DNA of 33,754 nucleotides, from NCBI GenBank assembly GCA_959601025.1, contig CAUGOD010000032.1, positions 1 to 33,754 of the forward strand. The letters are read 5' to 3'. Below are positions 1 through 7,939 of the stretch, piece by piece. The DNA is from an uncultured Oscillospiraceae bacterium (GTDB lineage: Bacteria; Bacillota; Clostridia; Oscillospirales; Acutalibacteraceae). Position 1 is the stretch's first letter. Each line of letters begins with the position of its first letter. The notes below the pieces were generated by a model, which saw only the letters and a list, made by a program, of their open reading frames with translations, was not told the origin of the DNA and did no database searches. The position numbers and the translations under genes are program-made.

Positions 1-257
1 ATACAGGCAGTGCAAAAAGAATGGAAAGAAGCGTGTCTCCGCTGTAAAGCGGAGCATTGGCCCCGCGAGTGGCCGACGAAGGGTTTTTTCCAATCCCGTG
101 TATGGTTTTCATTCACGCTAATTCCTCCATTTCGCCCATACAGGCAGTGCAAAAAGAATGGAAAGAAGCGTGTCTCCGCTGTAAAGCGGAGCATTGGCCC
201 CGCGAGTGGCCGACGAAGGGTTTTTTCCAATCCCGCGTATGGTTTTTTTCACGCTTT
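1..257. repeat. Direct tandem pair of a ~110-120 bp intergenic repeat (period 137 bp)
   Basis: Positions 1-98 and 138-235 are identical; after one T/C difference (99 versus 236) similarity continues for about ten more bases. The first copy starts at the window edge, so the array may extend further left. Each copy contains a perfect 7-bp hairpin, CTCCGCT-GTAA-AGCGGAG. The second copy ends within a few bases of the stop codon of the minus-strand gene at 258. A third, diverged copy lies inverted at 25184-25303. Open frames through the repeat have no ribosome site and are not genes. Confidence 0.9.
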
Positions 258-1550
258 CTACAGCTCCTGCGGGCCGGATTCGTTATAGATGATTTCGTTG
301 GGCGATGTCCCGGCTCCGGACATGTTTTCGGGCAGGGGGGTCAGGTCCACCGGCTGGATTGCCAAGATTCCCCCATATAGAGGAACGTGGTTGTTCCGCA
401 CGGTGAAATATCCCGGCTTGCTGACCTCAATGGTATAGGAAGTGTAAGGATGGGCGACTCCCGGCGTCTGAGAATATTCAGCCGGAACGGCGGGCAGCTC
501 GACGGTTTCGGTGCTTCCGTCGGGATTGGTGGAGAGGACCTTGCACAGCGCTTGCTTGCCGTCCTCTCCTTCCTGACAGACGATTACCTGCGCTCCTTCA
601 ATCGGAACCGCCTGCCGGGCGGTGGTCACCCATACCCGCAGACGGGCGGTGCCGGTAGAGGGCGGCGCCGGCGAGGGCTGATCGGGGAGAGAGGGGCTTT
701 CACCGGCGATGTCCGCCCCGGCGGCCAGGGAAGGCGATTCCGCCAAGGGTTCGGATGCTGAGCCGTTCGGCAGAATGGGATACGCCGTTTCGGTATCCGC
801 CGCTTCCGTTCCGGCTTCGTCCGGCTGTTCTTCTGGGCGGACAGACACATTTTCCGGATTTTTCACTGCCGCGGAATCGTCCGCTGCCACGGAGACATCC
901 CCTATCGCGGGGGCGTTCCTTTCTGCAGTGCGTTCGACCGTTCGGCCGGGAAAGGCGAGAATGGCATCGTCTCTGTCATCGGGAGCGAATTCACCCTCTT
1001 CCGGTGGTTCTACCACCATAGGGGGGAGGAACGCCTCTTCCTCCGGCGCTTCTGAAGTTTCCGGCCCGGGTTCGGCGGGCGCTTTCTCCTTTGGAGAAAT
1101 AGGTTCCTCCTCGGTAGGAACCGGGAGAGTGGGGCGCAGGGTAATGCCGGGGTTGGGATGTGCGGAGCGGTCCGTTTCCTGTCGGGAGGCAGGGGGCGGA
1201 GCCGGCCGGATCGGTTCCCGGAAAACCGGGGAATCCACCGGAAACAGCGGCCAGCGGGGCGGTTCTTCCACGGAAGAGACCGTCGGCGGCGCGGCCGCTT
1301 CCTCCGACAGGGAGCCCCTTTCCGGCGGGGCGGGCGGGATTTCCCCGCGTATGGGTTCTTCCGGTATCAGCGGGGCGGCCGCCTCCGAGGGCTCCGGCGC
1401 GGTTTGCGGGTGTTCCCGGGCGGAGGGGGGGCGGGAGGAGAGGGAGGAGGAGGGCGGATTCTGCCGGCGATATGCCTGCATCAGTTCCTCGGCATATTGG
1501 CGGATACGTTCGTCCATATTGCCGGACGGGGATTTGCGCGATTGATCCAT
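258..1550 (-). CDS. Proline/glutamate-rich protein with C-terminal carboxypeptidase-regulatory-like (spore cortex type) domain
   Basis: The 430-residue protein has two parts. Residues 1 to about 300 are low-complexity and acidic, rich in Pro, Glu, Ser and Ala, with no signal peptide or membrane segment, so probably disordered. From about residue 303 a compact domain begins (RLRVWVTTARQAVPIEGAQV, then a PYTSYTIEVSKPGYFTV stretch and a VPLYGGILAIQPVDLTPL end). This is the pattern of the carboxypeptidase-regulatory-like beta-sandwich found at the start of clostridial spore cortex-lytic and peptidoglycan-binding proteins. Here the domain is at the C-terminus and no hydrolase is attached. The ATG at 1550 is preceded by AAAGGATGG. 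The gene is divergent from the orphan gene at 1809. A role at the spore or cell envelope is inference; the domain resemblance is from memory. Confidence 0.75.
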   Translation of the reverse strand: MDQSRKSPSGNMDERIRQYAEELMQAYRRQNPPSSSLSSRPPSAREHPQTAPEPSEAAAPLIPEEPIRGEIPPAPPERGSLSEEAAAPPTVSSVEEPPRWPLFPVDSPVFREPIRPAPPPASRQETDRSAHPNPGITLRPTLPVPTEEEPISPKEKAPAEPGPETSEAPEEEAFLPPMVVEPPEEGEFAPDDRDDAILAFPGRTVERTAERNAPAIGDVSVAADDSAAVKNPENVSVRPEEQPDEAGTEAADTETAYPILPNGSASEPLAESPSLAAGADIAGESPSLPDQPSPAPPSTGTARLRVWVTTARQAVPIEGAQVIVCQEGEDGKQALCKVLSTNPDGSTETVELPAVPAEYSQTPGVAHPYTSYTIEVSKPGYFTVRNNHVPLYGGILAIQPVDLTPLPENMSGAGTSPNEIIYNESGPQEL

Positions 1551-1740
1551 GGTACTCTATCCATCCTTTCCGGTTCCGGCGCCCTCCGCGGCGAGAACGG
1601 ACGGGGCCGGAACAGCCGATAGTTTCCCGGCGGACCGAAAATATCCGGCCGGGCCAAAGGCTCGCTTCTTATCTATATGCGCGGGAAGGGGAAAGAATGC
1701 CGCGTTTGCGGCTGCCCTGTCTGCGGCGTCCGTATGGCGA

Positions 1741-1769
1741 TTGCATTGCGGGAAAAAGTGGTGTACAAT
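1741..1769 (+). promoter_or_regulatory. Sigma-A promoter for the 1809-5016 gene group
   Basis: TTGCAT (1741-1746), a 17-bp spacer and TACAAT (1764-1769) fit a housekeeping promoter. Transcription would start near 1776, about 30 bases before the first ATG at 1809. Confidence 0.7.
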
Positions 1770-1808
1770 GGAACGGACAGTTCAGCGGATAGAAAAAGGA
1801 GGAAGCCG

Positions 1809-2333
1809 ATGCGGTGCATTCAGTTTCCTGTAGATGTGGAGGCGCTGATTCATCTATGCGGCGGATTTGGGGAATATTTTCGGGAGCATCCGGAGGAGGA
1901 AGCGGCATTCCCGCGCTGTAACCCGGGAAAGCCGTTCCCTCCCCTCGCGGACGATCGGATGTTTACAGGGGAGAGGACGCCGCTTTTCGACCGGCTGCTC
2001 GACCAACTCTCCATCCATGTGGACAGTCGGTATCTGGAAAAGGAATTTTACCTGACGCCGCCCGGAGAGGGAAAGCTGTATTTTTACCGCTCCGGGGAAA
2101 ACCGGAATTGTCTGCTGTTCGATTTTCAAATTGACCCCACGGTGCAGATCGAGGTTGTTTCGCTCATCCTCCGGTATGACGCGATGCTGGAACCGGAGAT
2201 CACGGCAATCGTCCGGGAGCTGCAGACGATAAACGGTTATCGCTTCACTCCTGCGGCAAAGGGGAATTTCCGCTGGTTCCTGTTCAGGAACCGCCGGCGC
2301 CTGGTTGAGCCGCAGAAGAGCAAGAGACCCTGA
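1809..2333 (+). CDS. Unrecognised 174-residue protein (orphan)
   Basis: I do not recognise this family. The ATG at 1809 is chosen because AAGGAGG lies six bases upstream, and because a sigma-A promoter at 1741-1769 would put the transcript start just before it; longer in-frame extensions begin upstream of that promoter. The protein begins MRCIQFPVDVEALIHLCGGF, has no signal peptide or membrane segment, and ends in a basic stretch (LFRNRRRLVEPQKSKRP). A central region alternates hydrophobic and charged residues (LYFYRSGENRNCLLFDFQID), suggesting beta strands. It is followed 43 bases later by the Nif3-family gene and is probably co-transcribed with it and rqcH. No function is assigned. Confidence 0.8.
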   Translation: MRCIQFPVDVEALIHLCGGFGEYFREHPEEEAAFPRCNPGKPFPPLADDRMFTGERTPLFDRLLDQLSIHVDSRYLEKEFYLTPPGEGKLYFYRSGENRNCLLFDFQIDPTVQIEVVSLILRYDAMLEPEITAIVRELQTINGYRFTPAAKGNFRWFLFRNRRRLVEPQKSKRP

Positions 2334-2376
2334 CCAGGCGCGCAAAAGCAGAGTAGAAACAAGGAGGATGACCGGT

Positions 2377-3138
2377 ATGGCGGTTACGGCAGTCACCGTG
2401 AAAGAAATCCAAAACTGGCTGGATCAGGTCGCGCCCCCTTCGCTGGCGGAGGATTGGGACAACGGTGGGTTATTAGTGGGCGATCCCGGCGCGGCGGTCA
2501 CCCGGGTGCTGGTGGCGCTGGACCCCTCTCCTTATGCGGCGGCGCAGGCCGCTGCCATGGGCGCGGAGCTTCTGCTTACCCACCATCCGGTGATTTTCAG
2601 CGGGCTGAAGCGGCTGCCGGCGGACGAGCCGGCTTACCTGCTCGCGCAGGCGGGGATCGCCGCCCTTGCCGCCCATACCAACCTCGACGCGGCGCAGGGC
2701 GGGGTGAACGATGCGCTGGCCGGCGCGCTGGGGCTGTCGGAGGTGAAGGCCGCGCCGGATGGGATCAGCCGGATCGGCCGCCTGCCGACGGCGCTTCCGC
2801 CGGCAGCCTTTGCCGCGCTGGCGATGGACCGGTTGGGGGCGCCTGCCGTGCAGTGGCGGGCGGGGGAGCGGCCGGTGGAGACCGTCGCCCTCTGTTCCGG
2901 GGCGGGGGCGGAGTTCATGGCCCCGCTGCTGGAGCAGGCCGACGCCTTCCTGACCGGAGAGCTGAAATACCATGACTGGCCCCGCACGACAGCGACGGTA
3001 ATAGCCGCCGGCCATTTCCACACCGAGGTCGGGATCGTCGCTCCGCTCGCTCGTCGGCTGGCGGAGGCGTTCCCCTCCCTGCGGGTGGAGACGGCGAAGG
3101 AAAGTTGTCCCTACAGCGTGCTGGTGCGGCGGAAATAG
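2377..3138 (+). CDS. Nif3-like dinuclear metal centre protein (YqfO/YbgI family)
   Basis: The 253-residue protein carries the family's metal-binding motifs in order: THHPVIF (His69-His70), AHTNLD, LTGELKYHD and GHFHTE near the C-terminus. It lacks the extra central domain of the longer YqfO type, so it matches the short form. The family binds two metal ions; GTP cyclohydrolase-like activity has been proposed for some members, but the cellular role is unsettled. The ATG at 2377 is preferred because AAGGAGG ends nine bases before it; the ATG at 2368 abuts that site and an upstream TTG has none. In Bacillus the homologue lies beside a tRNA methyltransferase gene; here the neighbours are an orphan gene and rqcH. 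Confidence 0.93.
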   Translation: MAVTAVTVKEIQNWLDQVAPPSLAEDWDNGGLLVGDPGAAVTRVLVALDPSPYAAAQAAAMGAELLLTHHPVIFSGLKRLPADEPAYLLAQAGIAALAAHTNLDAAQGGVNDALAGALGLSEVKAAPDGISRIGRLPTALPPAAFAALAMDRLGAPAVQWRAGERPVETVALCSGAGAEFMAPLLEQADAFLTGELKYHDWPRTTATVIAAGHFHTEVGIVAPLARRLAEAFPSLRVETAKESCPYSVLVRRK

Positions 3139-3154
3139 GGCGGAAAATACAAAG

Positions 3155-3213
3155 GCCGGAACCCTTGTGGTTCCGGCGTCTCCATCGGAGCCGAGCGTCT
3201 CCTTCGGAGCCGA
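3155..3213 (+). repeat. Perfect 9-bp hairpin followed by a 19-bp tandem duplication
   Basis: GCCGGAACC (3155-3163) pairs perfectly with GGTTCCGGC (3169-3177). It is followed by two 19-bp units (3176-3194 and 3195-3213) that differ at one base, each able to form a small CTCC/GGAG hairpin. There is no T-run, so this is not a typical terminator; it lies between the Nif3-family gene and rqcH. Confidence 0.75.
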
Positions 3214-3231
3214 GAAAGGACAGGGATTGTT

Positions 3232-5016
3232 ATGGCGCTGGACGGCGCATTTCTGCATTGCCTGCGGGAGGAGCTGGCCGCCTCTCTGCCCGACGCGCGG
3301 GTGGACAAGGTGCATCAGCCCTCCCGGGAGGAACTGATCATCTCGATGCGTACAAGAGGCGGGAGCGGCGCTTCCGCCGGAGTGAGGAAGCTCTATCTTT
3401 CGGCCCGCGCCAATTCGCCGCGGGTGCATTTCACCGATATCCCGCTGGAAAACCCCGCATCCCCGCCGATGTTCTGTATGCTGCTGCGCAAGCGGCTGAC
3501 CGGCGGGCGGCTGGTCGGCATCCGCCAGCCGGGGCTGGAGCGGGCGCTGTATTTCGAGCTTGACTGCGTGGATGAGTTGGGGGATATCGTCCGGCTCACC
3601 CTGGCGGTGGAGATCATGGGACGGCATTCCAACATCATCCTGATTGGCCCGGACGGGATGGTGATTGACGCGATCAAACGGGTGGATATGGAGATGTCCT
3701 CGGTGCGGCCGGTGCTGCCCGGTCTGCCCTATTCCCCGCCTCCCGCTGAGGCCGGGCGGCTCGACCTGTCTCTCTGCGCGCCCTCCGACCTGCTGGGGGC
3801 GGCGGAGCGGGGGAAGGACGGCCCGCTTTCCAAAGCGTTGCTGGGGGCCGCCCACGGTCTTTCCCCCCTGATCTGCCGGGAGGTGTCCCATTACGCCACC
3901 CGGGGACGGGATACCGCCGTTCACGCCCTGTCCGGGGAGGAACGGGACCGCACGCTGTTTGCCCTCTCCCGGGTGAAGGCGGCGGTGGAGACGGGAGAGA
4001 ACCGCGTTCCCTATATCCTGTATAAGAGCGGGGGCGCGCCGCAGGATTTCAGCTTCCTGCCCATTACCCAATATGGCCTGTCGGCTGTCGGGCGGGAAAT
4101 GGAGAGCTTCTCCGTCCTGCTGGATGCGTTTTACGCCCAGAAGGATCAGGCCGAACGAACCCGCCAGCGGGCGCATGATATCCTCCGGGTGCTGACCAAC
4201 GCGTCGGAGCGCACTGCCCGCAAGCTCGGACACCAGCGGGAGGAACTGGCGAAATCAGGGGATCGGGAGAGTCTTCGTATCTACGGCGACCTGATCCACG
4301 CTAACCTTCACGCCATCCCGAAGGGCGCGTCCTCCGCGGAGCTGATTAATTATTATAATCCGGACTGCGCGACCCTGACGGTGCCGCTGGACCCGGCGCT
4401 GTCCGCCTCCCAGAACGCGCAGAAGTATTATAAGGAGTACCGCAAGGCCCAGACGGCGGAGCGGGTGCTCGCCGAACAGATCGCGCAGGGGGAGGCGGAG
4501 CTGACCTATCTCGATACGGTGTTCGATGCGCTCTCCCGCGCGGTCAGCCTGCGGGAGCTGAATGAGCTGCGGGAGGAGCTGGCGGCGGGAGGATACCTCC
4601 GCCTGCAGCGGGGAAAGCAGAAGCCGCCCGCGCCGCTCGGGCCGATGGAATTCCTGTCGGACGACGGCTTCCCCATTCTGGTGGGGCGGAATAACGTGGA
4701 AAACGACCGCCTGACCCTCAAAACCGCCCGGGGGAGCGACGTGTGGTTCCACACCAAAAACATTCCCGGTTCCCACGTCGTGGTGGTGACGGGGGGGCAG
4801 GCGCCCCCGGACCGTACGCTGGAGCAGGCGGCGGTTCTTGCCGCCCTGCATTCCAAGGCGGCGGAGTCCCGGCAGGTGCCGGTGGATTATACCGAAATCC
4901 GCAACGTGAAGAAGCCGGCCGGCGCCAAGCCCGGCATGGTGATCTACGAAACCAACCGGACGGCCTATGTCGCGCCCGATCCGGCGCTGGCGGAACGCCT
5001 GCGGAAGAAGTGGTAA
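3232..5016 (+). CDS. rqcH: Ribosome-associated quality control factor RqcH (Rqc2/NFACT, FbpA-like)
   Basis: The 594-residue protein has the NFACT layout: an N-terminal NFACT-N domain (EIMGRHSNIIL near residues 128-138), a helix-hairpin-helix and coiled-coil middle, and a C-terminal NFACT-R domain with DVWFHTKNIPGSHVVV starting at Asp503. RqcH binds obstructed 50S subunits carrying peptidyl-tRNA and recruits tRNA-Ala to add C-terminal alanine tails that mark the peptide for degradation. Older annotations call it fibronectin-binding protein. Length is close to Bacillus YloA (about 570). The ATG at 3232 has an AAAGGA site 11-12 bases upstream. It probably belongs to the transcript starting near 1776, although the 93-base gap contains a hairpin. 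Confidence 0.95.
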   Translation: MALDGAFLHCLREELAASLPDARVDKVHQPSREELIISMRTRGGSGASAGVRKLYLSARANSPRVHFTDIPLENPASPPMFCMLLRKRLTGGRLVGIRQPGLERALYFELDCVDELGDIVRLTLAVEIMGRHSNIILIGPDGMVIDAIKRVDMEMSSVRPVLPGLPYSPPPAEAGRLDLSLCAPSDLLGAAERGKDGPLSKALLGAAHGLSPLICREVSHYATRGRDTAVHALSGEERDRTLFALSRVKAAVETGENRVPYILYKSGGAPQDFSFLPITQYGLSAVGREMESFSVLLDAFYAQKDQAERTRQRAHDILRVLTNASERTARKLGHQREELAKSGDRESLRIYGDLIHANLHAIPKGASSAELINYYNPDCATLTVPLDPALSASQNAQKYYKEYRKAQTAERVLAEQIAQGEAELTYLDTVFDALSRAVSLRELNELREELAAGGYLRLQRGKQKPPAPLGPMEFLSDDGFPILVGRNNVENDRLTLKTARGSDVWFHTKNIPGSHVVVVTGGQAPPDRTLEQAAVLAALHSKAAESRQVPVDYTEIRNVKKPAGAKPGMVIYETNRTAYVAPDPALAERLRKKW

Positions 5017-5066
5017 GCTCGCAGCCCCCTGTTTGCAAGCCGCCCGGGTCGGACAATATCGGAAAA

Positions 5067-5108
5067 AACACCTCCCGCTGCGAAACAGAATTCGCAGCGG
5101 GAGGTGTT
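5067..5108 (-). terminator. Intrinsic terminator between convergent rqcH and anti-sigma-like gene
   Basis: A perfect 18-bp stem (5067-5084 with 5091-5108) closes a six-base loop. On the minus strand it is followed by a run of T, so it terminates the anti-sigma-like gene. On the plus strand no T-run follows, but the stem may also stop or protect rqcH transcripts. Confidence 0.85.
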
Positions 5109-5124
5109 CCTATATGCGGAATAT

Positions 5125-7068
5125 TTAAAAGCGAATCTTTTCAAAGGATAACTCTTTTAGAAACGCCGCGTATGCGTCGAGTGCGTCTCCCTCATACGGC
5201 ATACGACAGGAATAATCGCCTATTTTCCATGTGTAAAATCCATAATTCATTTCCAATAAAGCATCGTTAGCCGGAACCGTATCCTTGATATGGTCGTGGA
5301 CAATGGATAAACCGTGCAGATTGGTCATGCTGCTCCTCTCAGAGCTTTCGGGAGACCACGGCTCCTGCTTACTATGCCAGCAGGTGAAACGAATGGAATT
5401 CCCATCGGACAGCGTTACATAAAATTCCGATGTTCCGTTGCACAGGAATTCAGCCTTTGACAGGGTGCTGCCGGCCGGCAATACGGGCAGGAGGAAGTAA
5501 TGATCGGTAAGCAGCATTTCAAATTCGCTTTCGTCCAGTGACAGATTACTGACTTTCGATGACTTCCGGAACGCCTGATATAACGACTCTTTATTGGAGA
5601 GAGGAAGGAGCGCTTCCTTATACTCCGCCAGCGTAGAAAACGTCATGATGGATGCCGAACCATAAAAGCAGGTGGTTGGCGTTGTTTGTCTTTCACTGGC
5701 GGTATTGGGAAGGGCTGTTTCCGTCGTTGTGCGGTTTTGGGGCGAGGTCGTGCCTGTTGTGACTTCTACCACGGAGGGTGCTGTTGCGATCTCCGTTCCA
5801 TAGCGCCGTTGGAGCTCGCGCAGGCTTTTTTCGGTGATGATCCCCTTTTCATAGGCTTCCTCTATTTCATAGAAGGAGGAGCCGCTGTGCAGGCGGTATC
5901 CCGGATAAGGCATCCGGAAGGAATACCCGGCGATGGAAAAGTCCTCGAGCACACAGTCAAAACCCGTTTCTGTCTTTGCAACAAGGACAAGCTCCGCCCC
6001 CTCATAGGTTCCGCGATAATCATAGATCGTGATACCTTCAGGGGAATCGGGACGTTCTTCTCCGGGGAGAGCGTTGAAATAATCCTCCTTGATCTTCCGC
6101 TGCTGTTCTTCGGCAAGAGCCTCTGATTGATGATGCTTTAAAGTATAATACCGGTCAAGCAAATTCAGAAGCTCCGTCCAAAAGCCGCTGCTGCCGCTTC
6201 GGAGATATAAGTCCTCCCATTCCCCGCCGGTGATCCGGAGAGCATCCTCTGTGCACAGGCTTTCCCAGCAATCGCCGGGAAAAATATATTTTTGAGTATT
6301 GACCGGCTCATCTGTGATTTCGATGGAGGGGGTGAAGGGGTTGAAAAGGGTATATTGGTTTTCCCGCTGAGCGTCGCCGGAAATCATCCCGCCGTCGGAC
6401 AGGAACAAGACATAGCGATGTCCTTTTTTCAGGGCTTGATACAGCTTTCCGTCCATGGTGTAGCAGGGAACCTCCACTTTCTTTGGAGGAGCGCCCGTAC
6501 CGCCGCCGATTTTCCCGTATGAACGAGCTTCCAAAGAATATACCAGGCTGGTATAAGGAACGCCGAAGCTGTCGGTGCGGGTCACGAACTCTCCGTCGAT
6601 CACGACGGCGTCGATGATAAAATCAGCGTTTATTGCATCGGTTTCATGAAACAGCAGGATGTCCAGCGTCTCAATGGGAATCCCTATCGCTCCCTCCGGC
6701 AGGACGAATTCCCCGCCCTCCGGCAGCTTGAGCTCGCTGTAGGCGACCGTCCCTTCCGCCGATGGAGCCTCCGGGGCGGAATCGGAATCCGGGGAAAGCA
6801 TGGAGGAGGAAGCGTTCAGGGGGACGTTTCCCCCCGAAAGGGCGGAAAACAGGGTGGGCAGGACGACCACGGCCGCAACGGCGCAGGCGGCAGTCCCGAG
6901 CAGCACCGGCCGCAGGGAGAAACGCCGCGGGGAGGAAGCGGAGGGATGGCGGTTTCCTCTTGCACGTCCGGCTCCCGCCGCTTCCTTTGTGCGGGCGATC
7001 AGGTCGTCACCGGGACGAAGCTGGGCGCTGATCCGCTCCCATACGTCCGGCGTATTCTTCGTATTCAT
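5125..7068 (-). CDS. Large single-pass membrane protein, probable anti-sigma factor/sensor
   Basis: The 647-residue protein has a short cytoplasmic N-terminus (MNTKNTPDVWERISAQLRPG), a basic stretch, and one membrane helix at about residues 54-76. The remaining ~570 residues should lie outside. They include a Thr/Ser-rich linker near residues 435-460 between two regions that each contain an I-x2-YS-x-RMPY-x-G signature (about residues 378-388 and 621-631), which suggests a duplicated fold. The start overlaps the end of the ECF sigma gene by 62 bases; AAGGAG lies nine bases before the ATG. Position and topology are those of an anti-sigma factor, but no zinc-binding anti-sigma motif (HxxxCxxC) is present, so the role is inferred from context. 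The external ligand is unknown. Confidence 0.75.
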   Translation of the reverse strand: MNTKNTPDVWERISAQLRPGDDLIARTKEAAGAGRARGNRHPSASSPRRFSLRPVLLGTAACAVAAVVVLPTLFSALSGGNVPLNASSSMLSPDSDSAPEAPSAEGTVAYSELKLPEGGEFVLPEGAIGIPIETLDILLFHETDAINADFIIDAVVIDGEFVTRTDSFGVPYTSLVYSLEARSYGKIGGGTGAPPKKVEVPCYTMDGKLYQALKKGHRYVLFLSDGGMISGDAQRENQYTLFNPFTPSIEITDEPVNTQKYIFPGDCWESLCTEDALRITGGEWEDLYLRSGSSGFWTELLNLLDRYYTLKHHQSEALAEEQQRKIKEDYFNALPGEERPDSPEGITIYDYRGTYEGAELVLVAKTETGFDCVLEDFSIAGYSFRMPYPGYRLHSGSSFYEIEEAYEKGIITEKSLRELQRRYGTEIATAPSVVEVTTGTTSPQNRTTTETALPNTASERQTTPTTCFYGSASIMTFSTLAEYKEALLPLSNKESLYQAFRKSSKVSNLSLDESEFEMLLTDHYFLLPVLPAGSTLSKAEFLCNGTSEFYVTLSDGNSIRFTCWHSKQEPWSPESSERSSMTNLHGLSIVHDHIKDTVPANDALLEMNYGFYTWKIGDYSCRMPYEGDALDAYAAFLKELSFEKIRF

Positions 7069-7552
7069 CCGGGTAGTCTCCTTTCAGTTTTTCCCGCAGC
7101 ATGGCGCGGCCCCGGGTGAGCTGCATCCGGACGGCAGCGGGGCGGCTGCCGGTGACTTCCGCGATCTCATCGGCGGAGAAGCCCTCAAAATAAAAGAGAT
7201 GCAGCGCGGTGCGGTATTTGGCAGGCAGGGAAAGCAGCGCGGCGTGGACGGCGCTTTCCTCCGGCATTTCGAAGGAAAGGCTTTCGTCCAGCGGGACGGT
7301 GCGCCGGCGGAAAGGGGCGGACCAGAATTTCCGGCTGCACAGGATGGTCACCCGAAGCAGCCAGGCCTTGCGGTGCTCCTCGTTTTCAAACGTCCGTTCC
7401 TTTTCAAAGTATCGAAGGAACACCTCCTGGAATACGTCCTCCGCGTCGGGAACCGTTCGCACACGGGTCAGGGCGAGCCGGTAGACCATCGCCGCGTATG
7501 CGTCCACCACGCCGTCTACGGCGCTGCCCCCCTGATAGGGCGAATCGAGCAT
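7007..7552 (-). CDS. ECF-family RNA polymerase sigma factor
   Basis: The 181-residue protein has sigma region 2 at about residues 17-85 (AYAAMVYRLALTRV, PDAEDVFQEVFLRYF, EHRKAWLLRVT) and region 4 at about 105-160 (LPAKYRTALHLFYFEGFSAD, EIAEVTGSRPAAVRMQLTRG). It lacks regions 1 and 3, as ECF sigmas do. The ATG at 7552 has GAGGAGG eight bases upstream. The next gene overlaps its 3' end and encodes a membrane protein, so the two probably form a sigma/anti-sigma pair. The target regulon cannot be read here. A perfect palindrome at 7571-7582 lies just before the ribosome site and may help autoregulation. Confidence 0.92.
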   Translation of the reverse strand: MLDSPYQGGSAVDGVVDAYAAMVYRLALTRVRTVPDAEDVFQEVFLRYFEKERTFENEEHRKAWLLRVTILCSRKFWSAPFRRRTVPLDESLSFEMPEESAVHAALLSLPAKYRTALHLFYFEGFSADEIAEVTGSRPAAVRMQLTRGRAMLREKLKGDYPDEYEEYAGRMGADQRPASSR

Positions 7553-7570
7553 CCGTCCCGCCTCCTCTTT

Positions 7571-7601
7571 GAAAGATCTTTCATACTAACTCCCGAAAGA
7601 T
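7571..7601 (-). promoter_or_regulatory. Palindrome and repeated GAAAGAT motif upstream of the ECF sigma gene
   Basis: GAAAGATCTTTC at 7571-7582 is a perfect 12-base palindrome, and GAAAGAT recurs at 7595-7601. It lies about 20-50 bases upstream of the sigma start, a position suited to an operator or an RNA hairpin. No good housekeeping promoter is visible: a TTGCTT/TAGTAT pair is there but with a 20-base spacer. Confidence 0.35.
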
Positions 7602-7642
7602 GGGGAAAAAGCAACAGGGTTTCTTGAAATTTTTTATTGACT

Positions 7643-7682
7643 GAAAAAACCCTCCTGCAAACTATACAGCCGCAAGAGGGTT
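7643..7682 (-). terminator. Intrinsic terminator of the malQ-ygiQ-MBL-DUF3006 operon
   Basis: On the minus strand, AACCCTC (7676-7682) and GAGGGTT (7648-7654) form a stem with a 21-base loop, followed by TTTTTT. It lies 13 bases after the DUF3006 stop codon. Confidence 0.8.
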
Positions 7683-7695
7683 CCGTATCTGCCGG

Positions 7696-7920
7696 TTATT
7701 TCCGCCGCAGTTTTTCCTGCAGGCGGAGGATTTCCTCCCGGCGGCGGGCGGTTTCTTCCGGCGCGGGGAGGAACGCGTCGCCCTGGCGGACGAATACCTC
7801 GCCGGGGCGGGCGTCGGCGGGGAGAAGGGCGCGGGGGAGATTGTGGACAGTCTCGTCGTCGTCCTCCAGCACCGCCAGCTCCTGTTCAAACCGGACGAGA
7901 GAATAGTACAGGACATCCAT
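7696..7920 (-). CDS. DUF3006 family protein
   Basis: The 74-residue protein fits DUF3006: an N-terminal strand pair (SLVRFEQELAVLEDDDETVH), the LPRALLPADARPGEVFV core, and a charged C-terminal helix (PEETARRREEILRLQEKLRRK). No membrane segment or signal peptide is present. The family has no established biochemical function but is often encoded beside ComEC-like metallo-beta-lactamase proteins, as here, where the gap is 19 bases and an AGGAGG site precedes the ATG. A partner or regulatory role for that neighbour is a reasonable inference, not shown by sequence. Confidence 0.85.
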   Translation of the reverse strand: MDVLYYSLVRFEQELAVLEDDDETVHNLPRALLPADARPGEVFVRQGDAFLPAPEETARRREEILRLQEKLRRK

Positions 7921-7939
7921 GGCATTTCCCTCCTTTGCT

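Noticed and set aside
10..380. Short plus-strand frames at the left end
   Set aside because: They run through the duplicated repeat and have no start signal.
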